From the NCBI GenBank assembly GCA_947623455.1, contig OX392536.1, positions 12,643,282 through 12,707,281 of the forward strand: a stretch of 64,000 nt of DNA. Direction: 5' to 3'. This stretch comes from Mimachlamys varia (taxonomy: Eukaryota; Mollusca; Bivalvia; Pectinida; Pectinidae). Below, one piece after another: positions 27,901 to 35,924 of this stretch. Position 1 is the stretch's first letter, and every line of letters starts with the position of its first letter. The position numbers were made by a program, and so were the translations under genes. Below the pieces are notes generated by a model. The model was not told where the DNA came from and made no database searches. It was given only the letters and a program-made list of their open reading frames with translations.

Positions 27901-30900
27901 TTATGTTAAATGGTAGCCAACACTTACGTTTAGTGGTAGCCAACACTTACGTTTAATGGTAGCCAAATCTTATGTTTAATGGTAACCAACACTTACGTTT
28001 AATGGTAGCTAACACTTACGTTTAGTGGTAGCCAACACTTACGTTTAATGGTAGCCAAATCTTATGTTTAATGGTAACCAAAACTTACGTTTAATGGTAA
28101 CCAACACTTACGTTTCATCGTAAACAAAACTTACGTTTAATGGTAGCAAAAACTTACGTTTAATGGTGGATCGCTACCGAGTACAGGAAGATTGTTTTGT
28201 AACGATTTACTACGTGTGGTACTCTGTTACTGAGACCAAGTATGTGGTATACCTTGGTGATGAGACTAAGTACATTGTATGTGGCATACGTTTGTGAATA
28301 TTTACTAAGAGTGGTACTCTGTTATTGAGACCGAGTATGTGGTATACCATTGTGATGAGAATAAGTATGTGGTATACTTTGTGATGAGACCGAGTATGTG
28401 GTATACCATTGTGATGAGACCGAGTATGTGGTATACCTTTGTGAGGAGACCGAGTATGTGGTTTACCTTTGTGATGAGACCGAGTATGTGGTATACCTTT
28501 GTGATGAGACCGAGTATGTGGTATACCATTGTGATGAGACCGAGTATGTGGTATACCTTTGTGATGAGACCGAGTATGTGGTATACCTTTGTGAGGAGAC
28601 CGAGTATGTGGTATACCTTTGTGATGAGACCGAGTATGTGGTATACCTTTGTGATGAGACCGAATATGTGCTATACCTTTGTGATGAGACTGGGTATGTG
28701 GTATACCTTTGGTAGCTCTTGTCTCCTCACACGTTTCAGACGACAGGGACGCCATTATCCTTTCCCATTCCGTGATGATGCGAGTGAGGAAATGTAGGGT
28801 GTTGATAGGATTGCTTATCCAGATCTCCACGTCTGTCACACGAGATCTAGCTTCGCCTACAGCCTTCAAAAAACTATAACAAAATGAACATGATTATGGT
28901 GGCATATTTCTGTCGTCAAGCTATTTTATGGTACTTTACATAGAATTTGATCGACAAGTCATGTGCTACAAAATGGGTTAAGAATTGGGTTAAATAAGAG
29001 TTAATTAATGACTGTACCTCATTTTGACTGCGTATACGGTAGTATGCCCGCAGTTGGCAACCAACATATCCTATGGTTCGAGTTAGCGCTCCATAGTGAA
29101 TATGTTGGTTGCCAACTGCGGGCATACTACCGTATACGCAGTCAAAATGAGGTACAATCCTTATATTTACATCATTATTAATTTTCAAGTGTTATACATT
29201 TGTACGAAGCGGGTTGCTACGATGGTAACTACGCTGGCCGTGGTTGCTAAGATATTATAGTCCCACTGAATCTTCATCGATATATTGGTAAGTTTAGAAA
29301 ATACACAGTGAACAACACTATTTTCTTCAATACATCATTTGTTAATTTGATATCAAATAATTTTACCAGCATTTCGATTGTATTTCTTTATCAATAACGG
29401 CTGTTATGTACACGCATTGACACAGTGACCTGGTTGTGACGCGGTCCAACGTCGGACGTCACAACTGCAGGGCGCCGCCATCTTTGCGTCACCGTCAAAG
29501 AATTTCGCATGCACATCATTGGAATCGGAAGTTCGTCAGAAACAGTTTATTGTATAATCAGACGAAATTGATTCCATATATCTTCCATGTTTCAAAATCG
29601 TGAAGGAACCAAACAATGACCGTCAGCGAAATGTTATTGTTCCGAAGCGTGAACGACGCCATATTTGAACAAATATCATAAATATCAAATATCAAACATA
29701 TATAGCCGAGCCTTTGTTCACTGCGTATACGCTAATTTATTCGCAGGCAGAGTTTACTAAGCTCAAGAAGGGGAAGGTGTAAATATTACAGAATATAAAA
29801 CAGTGACTATCCGAGACAGCAGAACGTAGGTAAAAAACAGACAATGGTGGACTAGAGTAGACAACAACTATGATACACAGGTGACACGGCTGACAACAGT
29901 AGTAGAAGATGCGGACAGCCTGACGGTTAGTGATAGGTTACTAGGGTGCAGCTGATGAAGGCAGTGAGCACCCTCCAGCAAGATCGCTGGCCCGTTACCA
30001 TGATACATTGTAAGTAACAGTACGAAGTGGTCGCGCGTGTTTTTTAATGATATGCAGAAAGGGCCGTTGCTATTAGAAAGGAATTAAACTTTATAGGTTA
30101 TTGAATCGATGGGAAAGTAAAGATTAAATTCCTGTATGTGGATCATTACTTATGTACAATGGGCGGTACCTTATCATGAATAGTTGATACTTATAGATCA
30201 TAAAAGTACTTGGGGAAACTATTATAGACATTTTGGGCGTCATGGGTTTGGTGAGAAAGGGTGTGAACTTTTGGAGATGGAGGCCGAGAGAAGGCCATGG
30301 CCGGGATGGCCAGGTATGGAGTCAAGCGTCAGGGGTTTAGGGATGTGAGATGTGATCTTCTGGAGAGGGGGGGGGGGGGGGGGGGAGGGGGGGGGCAGGG
30401 AAGACCTTGGCCGGACAGGCCTTAGATGGCCGGGTAGAGCACTGGGTGTTTTAGAACTATATGTGTTTGCTATTGTTACGCTTTATAACCCGTGCGTAAA
30501 TAGATTGCTGGTGTGTTAAGAAATGTGGCAGAAAGGATATTTGTTTAATTAAAGCTGGGCGATGGTTGATCAGAGATATAGAGAGAAGGGGTGAATGAGA
30601 ACGGGTGCGGGAGGGAGGAGGTGAGCCTCGGGGAGCGGACTTAGAGGCAGTATGCGAAGTACATCTTGATTTATGGATTAACAATGCAAAGTACTGAATA
30701 AACTATATTATTCAAATACCATGTGTGCCATTATGTGACATAGTTTTTTTCGTGATCAGGATGTCGAACAGGTTCAATACTGTTAAATAGCGTTGCATAT
30801 GTCAACCTGCAAATTCAGGAAATAACACGGAGGAAGTCATGGCTTTGTGTCTTCCTCGGCATCCAGACATATACAAAGTTGCTACTTAAGCCTTACTGTA

Positions 30901-32718
30901 GCATGAATGATGGACTACAAAAGTAACCTAAATGAAAATAAGACCTTCCATTGGTGAAAAGTATTTGATTTCAGCATATCTAGGCCTGAAGAAGATTTTT
31001 GAAACTTTAACAAATTTGACCCCTTTTGGCCCCTCCCTCAGGTGACTTTAACTTCAGATACATTGTAACATGTCATTTCTTTGCATTGTGTTTGGTCGCA
31101 ATAGGAACTGACTCGGGGTGTTATAAATCCAGTGAACTATATGGACACAGCAGTCGTAATGTTGCATCATTGACTAAGTAAGCGTCGTTATTGAAATCTA
31201 AATAAATGATACGTACATCAGTATGTCGGAATTTTAAAGTAAGTTTTATACCAGTGGCAAGTCTTACACTTATTTATGTTACAGTAAAGTTCTGTACGAG
31301 TGACGTGGTAATATCAGTTATTCAGTACAGGGTAGACCGACACTTCTGAGCCCCCGGCGCTATCATGATTCAGTAGTAACAGGCAAGGCAGTGGTTGTCA
31401 GTATTACGTTCAGAGCGAATTTGTTTCAGATGACTGGTTTAGGTTATGGTTTATGGTTTCAAATTAGTTTCCGAACCGGTTCTTAATATGGTGCTCTCTT
31501 GGAAAACAAATTGAAATTTCAAACACAAAAATGACTTCTATTGAGAAAAAAAAATGGCCACAGATCTAGAGAACACTATCAACCATGAAAGCTTTGGTAA
31601 AAAAAAAGCTATATTTATAATTCTTATAGTATTGTGCACAACGTTCGGTGACAAATATCAAAAATATATATTTAATGATATTAGTTACAGCACACACAAA
31701 ATGTTGCCTAGGCAGTAAAATGAAGCATTCGTGCCGTTAAGCTAACTAGTATTTGACCAGATGGACAACTTGCAGTTTTCCCCTTGCTAGTTTGTAAGCT
31801 GTGTTTGGATTGGTCAAATCAGCAAACGTGACATTCACTTTTAAAGAATGAATAATTTTCGATATTCCACTGGTAGAAGTGTAACAAATATTACCTTTCC
31901 AAAAAGCTTAGAGAGAAACCAACAGCATTGAGCAAAAACAGTAAAGGCTGAGACCGATCTTTTGGCAGAATCTGGTTTAGTTATGCTGATGACTTATTTT
32001 AAAGTAGAAAAGTTGGTGTTTAGTATGTGTACAAGATGGCACTTTGCTGCCAAACTTCAGAACCGCGGGATAAATAGTAACGTAGACCCCTCGGCTGATT
32101 CCCGTACAAAACAACAGCGCCACCGCACGTGGAATAGCAGAATAATTCGAAATAACTTTGTAATATACGTATCAAAGATATTTTTGAGCAAGTAACACAA
32201 CACATTCAAGGAGAGAATCCTGTAGTAGTGTATCATCCGTCATCTTGTTCTTGGATCGAAACCTTTCAAACCACACAATGAGGTGATTTGATTAGCCTAA
32301 CAAACCAATTTTAGTTTCCTAGCAACAAATATAACAATGGTTTCAGTTTCAACCAACAGAAAGTTTACAGAACCGATTCAAAACGAAAACTGTTTTTCGG
32401 AAAAGAAGTTCGCCCTGAAATTAACACGTATTACACCATGTCTTGTGTAAAATCACTTTCCGACAGCTGGTACAATGTAAGTACATCTACGTTACGACCT
32501 GACTTGATATTTGAATCAACTTACCTTGAGATGGGTTCACCAACAGTCAGTCCCTCTGTTAACGACACACTCACGTACTCCCTTAAAGCTTCTACCAACT
32601 TGCCTTCTTCCTCGTAAATAATTTCAAGATTTCTTATTGATGAAAAAGCCTGACTATAGACGCAGTAGAAAAAAGTGATTAAGACAAAAAATCGTCTGAG
32701 CATATTTCGAGTCGTCAT
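767..32718 (-). CDS. P4HA: Prolyl 4-hydroxylase subunit alpha, 5' part of gene (6 exons, partial)
   Basis: Six exons on the minus strand (32718-32525, 28873-28731, 26633-26293, 22042-21991, 17886-17741, 931-767) join in frame to give 347 codons. The order is signal peptide, N-terminal dimerisation region, TPR-like peptide-substrate-binding domain, a linker with an LCQG motif (LCRG in vertebrates), and the start of the 2-oxoglutarate dioxygenase domain (FHGLISDAEI). The family hydroxylates proline in collagen-type Gly-X-Y repeats in the ER using Fe(II), 2-oxoglutarate and ascorbate, as an alpha2beta2 complex with protein disulfide isomerase. Human alpha(I) reaches the equivalent point at about the same residue number, so no exon seems to be missing. 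Catalytic His/Asp/His and Lys residues lie beyond the left edge. Five introns measure about 3.65, 2.1, 4.25, 4.1 and 16.8 kb, and the last four are mainly minisatellite. Homology is from reading the protein; no search was run. Confidence 0.88.
932..1188 (-). other. P4HA intron 5, 3' end next to exon 6
   Basis: Short non-repetitive stretch between the exon 6 acceptor and the 30-bp array. It holds a small direct duplication (TCTGGAGTGATACAAGA with AAAGGGC, at about 1119 and 1159). The pyrimidine tract before the acceptor is weak. Confidence 0.6.
1189..17757. repeat. 30-bp minisatellite array A (intron 5), about 550 units
   Basis: Units of 30 bp (plus-strand core CTGACAAAGACACTGTACCT followed by TTACACCTCC or TTACATGGCC) repeat for 16.6 kb, with few length changes. 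Because 30 is divisible by 3, all frames give 10-residue periodic ORFs on both strands; I do not regard these as genes. Higher-order duplication is obvious: 3331-5230 recurs at 10321-12250 (offset about 7.02 kb). Blocks near 5.3 kb recur at 8.0 kb (offset 2731) and 12.3 kb, and blocks near 6.0 kb recur at 8.7 and 14.0 kb. Read on the minus strand, each unit carries GTAAAGGTA, and the last unit at 17757-17728 spans the exon 5 donor. Confidence 0.97.
17741..17886 (-). CDS. P4HA: P4HA exon 5: end of substrate-binding domain and LCQG motif
   Basis: 146 nt. The acceptor is TTTTGTAG|AG at 17886; the two bases AG complete the codon begun by the last G of exon 4. Then 48 open codons follow, including LRYNNLVRRAYEIP and RIQHKRLCQGH. 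The YNN..RRAYE stretch fits the last TPR-type helix (human DPEHQRANGNL), and KRLCQG fits human YEMLCRGE, which precedes CRY. The proposed donor is CAT|GTAAAG at 17741/17740; a second donor six bases on, AAG|GTATAG, keeps the same phase. A stop follows at once. The last 17 coding bases and the donor belong to the first unit of the 30-bp satellite. The exon was found by phase and motif, so it is less certain than exons 1-3 and 6. Confidence 0.72.
17887..18038 (-). other. P4HA intron 4, 3' end before exon 5
   Basis: Non-repetitive intron sequence between the 36-bp array and the exon 5 acceptor. A second acceptor-like site, GCATTTCAG at about 17930-17922, has a better pyrimidine context but leads to an in-frame stop. 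The 12-bp ATCTTTTACAAC at 17981-17992 has its inverse complement at 21885-21896, on the other side of arrays B and C. Confidence 0.5.
18039..19430. repeat. 36-bp minisatellite array B (intron 4), about 38 units
   Basis: Units of 36 bp with core CTCGGTACCAGTAACACTGT then TCGTCTGTTACAACAC. Differences between units are mostly single bases (GGTACC or GGTATC, TTACAACAC or TTACATCAC). It shares the core TGTTACAACAC with neighbouring array C, so the two probably have a common origin. Periodic ORFs on both strands follow from the multiple-of-three length. Confidence 0.96.
19431..21850. repeat. 39-bp minisatellite array C (intron 4), about 62 units
   Basis: Units of 39 bp with core GTTACAACACGTGATGCCAG then TATGTTGTCTGTCACAGGT. 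Some units lose 3 bp (TGTCTGCACAGG). A block of about 466 bp is repeated: the 19.4-19.9 kb pattern recurs at 19.9-20.4 kb. The E-box-like CACGTG occurs in nearly every unit. The 505-codon minus and 494-codon plus frames here are repeat artefacts. Confidence 0.96.
21991..22042 (-). CDS. P4HA: P4HA exon 4: small exon of substrate-binding domain
   Basis: 52-nt exon with an excellent acceptor (CTTTTTCTTTCAG|TAT at 22042) and donor (TCTG|GTGAGT at 21991/21990). Only one frame is open: YKLPGRVIEIMNKYEDS plus one base. Phase 0 at the start fits the end of exon 3 (AYAD) and phase 1 at the end fits exon 5. In the family this region is a TPR-like helix following DFELATAYAD (human DYLSYAVYQQGDLDKALLLTKKL). 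Clean non-repeat sequence surrounds it: about 130 bp on one side and 120 bp on the other. Confidence 0.85.
22169..26022. repeat. 35-bp minisatellite array D (intron 3), about 105 units
   Basis: Units of 35 bp with core GACTGTCGTCAGTGACACCA then ACAGNACNTCTTATA. A non-repeat segment (ATTCAAACAAAAGTCGAGC and about 60 bp around it) occurs at 22104, in the intron beside exon 4, and again inside the array at 23431 and 24931. This gives higher-order blocks of about 1327 and exactly 1500 bp. The block copies are very similar, showing recent large-scale duplication inside an intron. Confidence 0.96.
26293..26633 (-). CDS. P4HA: P4HA exon 3: peptide-substrate-binding domain
   Basis: 341 nt, acceptor GTATTTCAG|AT at 26633 and donor GAT|GTGAGT at 26293/26292. 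It starts with two bases that complete the codon from exon 2 and ends in phase 0. It encodes LIRVWTEAKSISNYWPSLLD, then LRIWNLYDLNHTDILNGKI, PLTSKEVMEMLKQSKYANTE and WLQALSD, ending DFELATAYAD. The order matches the family: substrate loop with LxxxWNLYxLNxxDI (human LLRLQDTYNLDTDTISKGN), then LTxxD, YTEADYYHTELWMEQAL and a TPR helix. Two N-glycosylation sequons (NHT, NTS) suit an ER-lumen protein. Confidence 0.93.
26634..27155 (-). other. P4HA intron 2, non-satellite part with hairpin
   Basis: AT-rich intron sequence. A perfect 8-bp hairpin, GAATCCGC GTT GCGGATTC, lies at 26767-26785, flanked by TTTGCAA motifs, which suggests the end of a small non-autonomous element. No coding sequence seen. 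Confidence 0.5.
27156..28167. repeat. 23-bp minisatellite array E (intron 2), about 44 units
   Basis: Units of 23 bp, ACGTTTAATGGTAGCCAACA plus CTT, with variants AACCAACACTT, GCAAAAACTT and GCCAAATCTTATG. The length is not divisible by three, so no long ORF appears. It lies in intron 2 beside array F. Confidence 0.96.
28200..28712. repeat. 30-bp minisatellite array F, next to exon 2 donor
   Basis: About 17 units of 30 bp, core GAGACCGAGTATGTGGTATA then CCTTTGTGAT. On the minus (gene) strand each unit starts AAAGGTATACC and reads as ten residues of the type HHKGIPHTRS, in the same frame as exon 2. The array begins about 19 bp inside intron 2. One unit is 29 bp (near 28371) and shifts the frame. 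Confidence 0.96.
28731..28873 (-). CDS. P4HA: P4HA exon 2: N-terminal (dimerisation) region
   Basis: 143 nt, acceptor TTGTTATAG|T at 28873 and donor ACGT|GTGAGG at 28731/28730. One base completes the serine codon from exon 1, then 47 codons, then one base. It encodes FLKAVGEARSRVTDVEIWIS and NPINTLHFLTRIITEWERIM, matching the family stretch NPVNAFKLMKRLNTEW. If the donor is not used, the frame stays open for about another 170 codons through array F. The homology resumes in exon 3 after this donor, so I regard the donor as real. Confidence 0.92.
29014..29155. repeat. Perfect 56-bp inverted repeat, 30-bp loop
   Basis: The left arm 29014-29069 (starts GTACCTCATTTTGACTGCGT) and right arm 29100-29155 are exact reverse complements. 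The loop carries a further 6-bp pair, CTATGG and CCATAG (29071-29076, 29091-29096). This is the form of a foldback element or MITE. The motif ACTGCGTATACG recurs near 29721, perhaps a decayed relative. No clear target duplication was seen. Confidence 0.93.
29400..29700. promoter_or_regulatory. Possible TATA-less promoter-like stretch in intron 1
   Basis: This stretch is visibly richer in CpG than its surroundings. It has GGACGTCACA (CRE-like), GCCGCCATCTTTG (YY1-like) and ATCGGAAGTT (ETS-like). Such clusters occur in housekeeping promoters. A donor-like AACGTAGGTAAAA follows at about 29824 on the plus strand. No coding exon was found to go with it, so this is a weak suggestion. Confidence 0.22.
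30367..30395 (+). repeat. Poly-G tract (G19 A G9)
   Basis: 19 G, one A, then 9 G. It could form G-quadruplex structure on the plus strand. On the P4HA transcript it is poly-C. Confidence 0.95.
32525..32718 (-). CDS. P4HA: P4HA exon 1: start codon, signal peptide, N-terminal region
   Basis: 194 nt with a consensus donor AAG|GTAAGT at 32525/32524, phase 2. The first ATG at 32718 follows an in-frame TAG nine bases upstream. A second ATG five codons later begins the more typical signal peptide MLRRFFVLITFFYCVYSQA, with a basic n-region, a hydrophobic core and small residues before the likely cleavage site. Then comes AFSSIRNLEIIYEEEGKLVE, equivalent to the human FFTSIGQMTDLIYTEKELV at the mature N terminus. 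The sequence CCCACTAG|ACC just upstream could be an acceptor, so a separate 5' UTR exon is possible. Confidence 0.9.
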
Positions 32719-33869
32719 ATTGGTCTAGTGGGTATAAAACACAGGGCGATGACATTAAGTACAAGTGGTGTAATAAGTACACGTGGTGTTCATCCGGGTC
32801 TTATTCAACTTCCTGGCAAGGTGGTGGTCAAAGCACTAGCAGCTTCATCAGAGAAACTCAAATATACTGTGACATTTTGTTTTGTTTTTAAAAATGCGTT
32901 TATATGGTAACTTATTTCATAAAATGTTAAAGAGTGTGATTTAGTTAAGTTCAGACAAGTATTTAACGAAATTATACTGACATATATATATTGCAATCGG
33001 GAATGGGGAAAACAAGTTAAAGCACTATGTTAAGTGCAATTCGTTTCAGAGTGTTATTTGAATCGACATACCCTAGCCTGGTATCAGTTTTAGAACGGTT
33101 ACGTCTTTTTAGTCTTTTTACGCTTTTTATTTAAAATATATGCAACACAGAAAACACAATTTTGTCAGAAAAGATAATATAAACAAAATAGACTACTTCT
33201 CACCTGTTAATTGTTGTTGGTTTGTGGTTACTTTCACAACATTGATTTTCACGTATTTGTAATGTCACGAGCTGGATTATTATTACCACTAGCGTAATTG
33301 TTGTGTGAGGTAATTGTCCATTTTGTAAGATATAACGTCTCGTATTTGTTAATTAATGTTAATTATATATATTCAATAATTGAACAACAGCTGCTTTTTA
33401 TGACTGGTTACCGTTTAGTCGATTGACGATAAATCCCGCCCTTTTCTGTAGACATTCCTCGATGACAATCACTGCATCCTATCCTGTTTCCTTGCAAACT
33501 TTGCTAAGATGCATAAAATAATCTGCAACATCTGTACCGAACGATGTCAGTTTTTGCAGACGACAACAGCCAACAACGAAACGAATGTAGATTCCATAGC
33601 GCCACCTACGAGAAGGGGCATAATTCTTGACGTCTCGCTACTTTTCCTGCGGGCCGAGAAAAGGTATAGTGCCTGTCGCTAGGTATAGTTCCCTTTGCCA
33701 AGTGTAATAGTGGTGAAATTCTTGTCGCAAATACAAAAATGTCCCTGCTACACAACGAAGGCATATCACTACATACCAAAAAGAGCATGGCAATTTTCTA
33801 ATAGCATTCTAAGATACAGGTATTAGCATGTGCTATAATAATTTAAAATATCATGGACTTGTTTGTTAC
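32719..33869 (-). other. Presumed P4HA 5' flank
   Basis: Region upstream of the P4HA start codon. I see no convincing TATA box, initiator or coding exon. TTTTATACCC at about 32742-32733 (gene strand) is too close to the ATG to be judged. Short ORFs show no domain. Confidence 0.4.
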
Positions 33870-34830
33870 GTCACGCATTTCTTTGTAATGTCTGTTAGTT
33901 GATAATGCAAATAAACAATGAACGTGATGCCCCGTAATTGTGTTGATTACCACATTATTGTTGGTGATGCGACACGATTATTTGTAATGTTATTAACTTT
34001 ATTGCAATAGCACACACTTATTTGGAGTGTAAGGAAATTTATAGAATTGCTACATTGTAATAACACATGGCTTATTTGTATTGTCACGTATTTCTTTGTA
34101 ATGTCACTTGACTAGTTTGCAATGTAAAGTACTAGTTTAAAATGTCACGTTTTGTTTGTAATGTAACTTGACTAGTTTGCAATGTAAAGTACTAGTTTAA
34201 AATGTCACGTTTTGTTTGTAATGTAACTTGACTAGTTTGCAATGTAAGTACTTGTTTAAAATGTTACGTTTTGTTTGAAATGTAACTTGACTAGTTTGCA
34301 ATGTAAAGTACTTGTTTAAAATGTCACGTTTTGTTTGTAATATAACTTGACTAGTTTGCGATGTAAAGTACTTGTTTAAAATGTCACGTTTTGTTTGTAA
34401 TGTAACTTGACTAGTTTGCAATGTAAAGTACTTGCTTAAAATGTCACGTTTTGTTTGAAATACGACGAGACTTGTTTTTTATGTCATGTAACTTGTTTGC
34501 AACGGCACGTGACTTGATTGTAATGTCGCGTGGCTTGTTTTCGATGTTTGCAACGGCACGTGACTTGATTGTAATGTCGCGTGGCTTGTTTTCGATGTTT
34601 GCAACGGCACGTGACTTGTTCGTAATGTTAAGCTCCTGTTTGTAAGGACACGTACTTACTTGAAATGACAGGCGCTTGTTTCTTATATCGAATACTTGTT
34701 TGTTATTGTTTCAATGCAAGGTATTTTTTTTTTGCAATGTCATGTACACTTATAAAATATCGCTAACTTGTTTGTATGTAATGTCACACACCTGTTTGTG
34801 ATGTAGCACACTTTTTTTTGTAATGTCACA
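33870..34830. repeat. Degenerate array G: 60-bp and 51-bp units
   Basis: Loose repetition of TTTGTAATGTCAC and GACTTGTTTGCAATG. The regular cores are 34080-34470 (about six 59-60-bp units with AATGTCACGTTTTGTTTGTA and CTTGACTAGTTTGCAATGTA) and 34499-34625 (two and a half 51-bp units with GCAACGGCACGTGACTTGAT). The edges are decayed, so it looks older than the other arrays. Confidence 0.88.
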
Positions 34831-35451
34831 AACTTATATTGGTTCAGGTGTTTGTGCGGGGAACCATGATAAGTTTTGTATATTAAGTTGTTGGTACGAA
34901 AGACTTTGTATTGATATGTGTTATTTCACTTTGACTTACTCTGCAGTCTACTATGTGATCATTGTCACACTTAAGCATGGTGTTTATAAATCTATATATA
35001 ATGGTCAAGTTGGTGTATTTTAGTGACTCCAAATAATGCAATCTCACTGCTATAACACTGCTGAATATACTAAATAATACATGTAAAAATACGTTGTTGT
35101 TTGTTTGGGAAATTGCGTTAACTACTACGAAAGTTTTACATGTATAACACTCCCTAGCCTGAACCTCGCTAACGATGTTGATGAACGTTGGCAGACCTTT
35201 TATGGTAATATGTATACGCCTGGGGCCACGTCATCGATCACCGTACCCACAACATCCTACCACAGCATACCCGGAACTTTATATCATAAAGGACCATGCA
35301 AAACAAACCGCATTTGAAATATGGTTCCTTTACATCTAGATTTTATTTCTATTCAAGTTTTCATTTAAAACTTTTCGAGAATATATACATGTATTAGTTT
35401 TGTGGTAAGGCTAAGTATGTTTAGTATACATCAAGACTTGTCGCGACATAC
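34831..35451. other. No supported feature
   Basis: Non-repetitive. The plus-strand ORF 35105-35317 has no recognisable domain. ATTCCCTAG|CC near 35158 followed by TTTATGGTAATATG resembles an exon of about 50 bp, but nothing supports it further. Confidence 0.4.
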
Positions 35452-35598
35452 CTGATATTTGTACAGGTATAACATGTCTTGATCACTTCGTAATTTTGGA
35501 AGGGTATTGTCATACAACTTATGTATAAAATCCGATGATATGCGGGCGGTGGCCCTATATTGGTCTTCATCGACTTCATCGCCGAGGCATTCTGGCAT
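35452..35598 (-). CDS. Candidate first coding exon of an unrecognised gene
   Basis: 49 codons from ATG at 35598 to a donor CAG|GTATGT at 35452/35451. An in-frame TGA lies two codons before the ATG. The start is acidic (MPECLGDEVDEDQYRATARI), followed by SSDFIHKLYDNTLPKLRSDQ and DMLYLYKYQ; this looks like soluble helical protein rather than random translation. Without splicing it ends six codons later. I do not recognise the family. Its downstream exons would have to lie between here and P4HA exon 1, or beyond, and I found none. It could also be chance. Confidence 0.4.
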
Positions 35599-35924
35599 GT
35601 GTCAATCTATTCCACGAATAGTACAGCACTGGACGGACGTCATTTAGAGAGGAAACGTCGAGTCAAGGAAGCGAAACAACATTGTGATTAAATCTTAGGT
35701 TAATGAATTCTGATATAAAGGATACATTATTCAAATGGATTTTATACACAAATACTATATTATTTCAAATACAAAAAGTGTGCGATTGATTGAGCTATCT
35801 GTGTGATGCGAATCGGACGAAGCTGACCAGATACATTGTAGCGGAAAGATTAGAGAAAGTCAACTGAAAAAGAAACAATCATCCATGATGCCAATATACT
35901 AAAGGTCGAACACAGAAACAAAGA
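35599..35924. other. Gap before the 42-bp array
   Basis: Non-repetitive AT-rich DNA. AATGACGTCCGTCC at about 35645-35632 (minus) is CRE-like and would sit upstream of the candidate exon. Nothing else is supported. Confidence 0.4.

Larger units (their letters stand above)
28874..32524 (-). other. P4HA intron 1, satellite-free
   Basis: 3.65 kb between exon 2 and exon 1. It lacks minisatellite but holds a perfect 56-bp inverted repeat (29014-29155), a CpG-richer stretch at 29400-29700 and a long G tract (30367-30395). Short ORFs in either strand (for example 31962-32195 plus) show no recognisable domain and I do not call them genes. Confidence 0.65.

Noticed and set aside
31962..32205. Overlapping ORFs of 77 (plus) and 61 (minus) codons in intron 1
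   Set aside because: No recognisable domain, no splice support, and expected by chance at this length.
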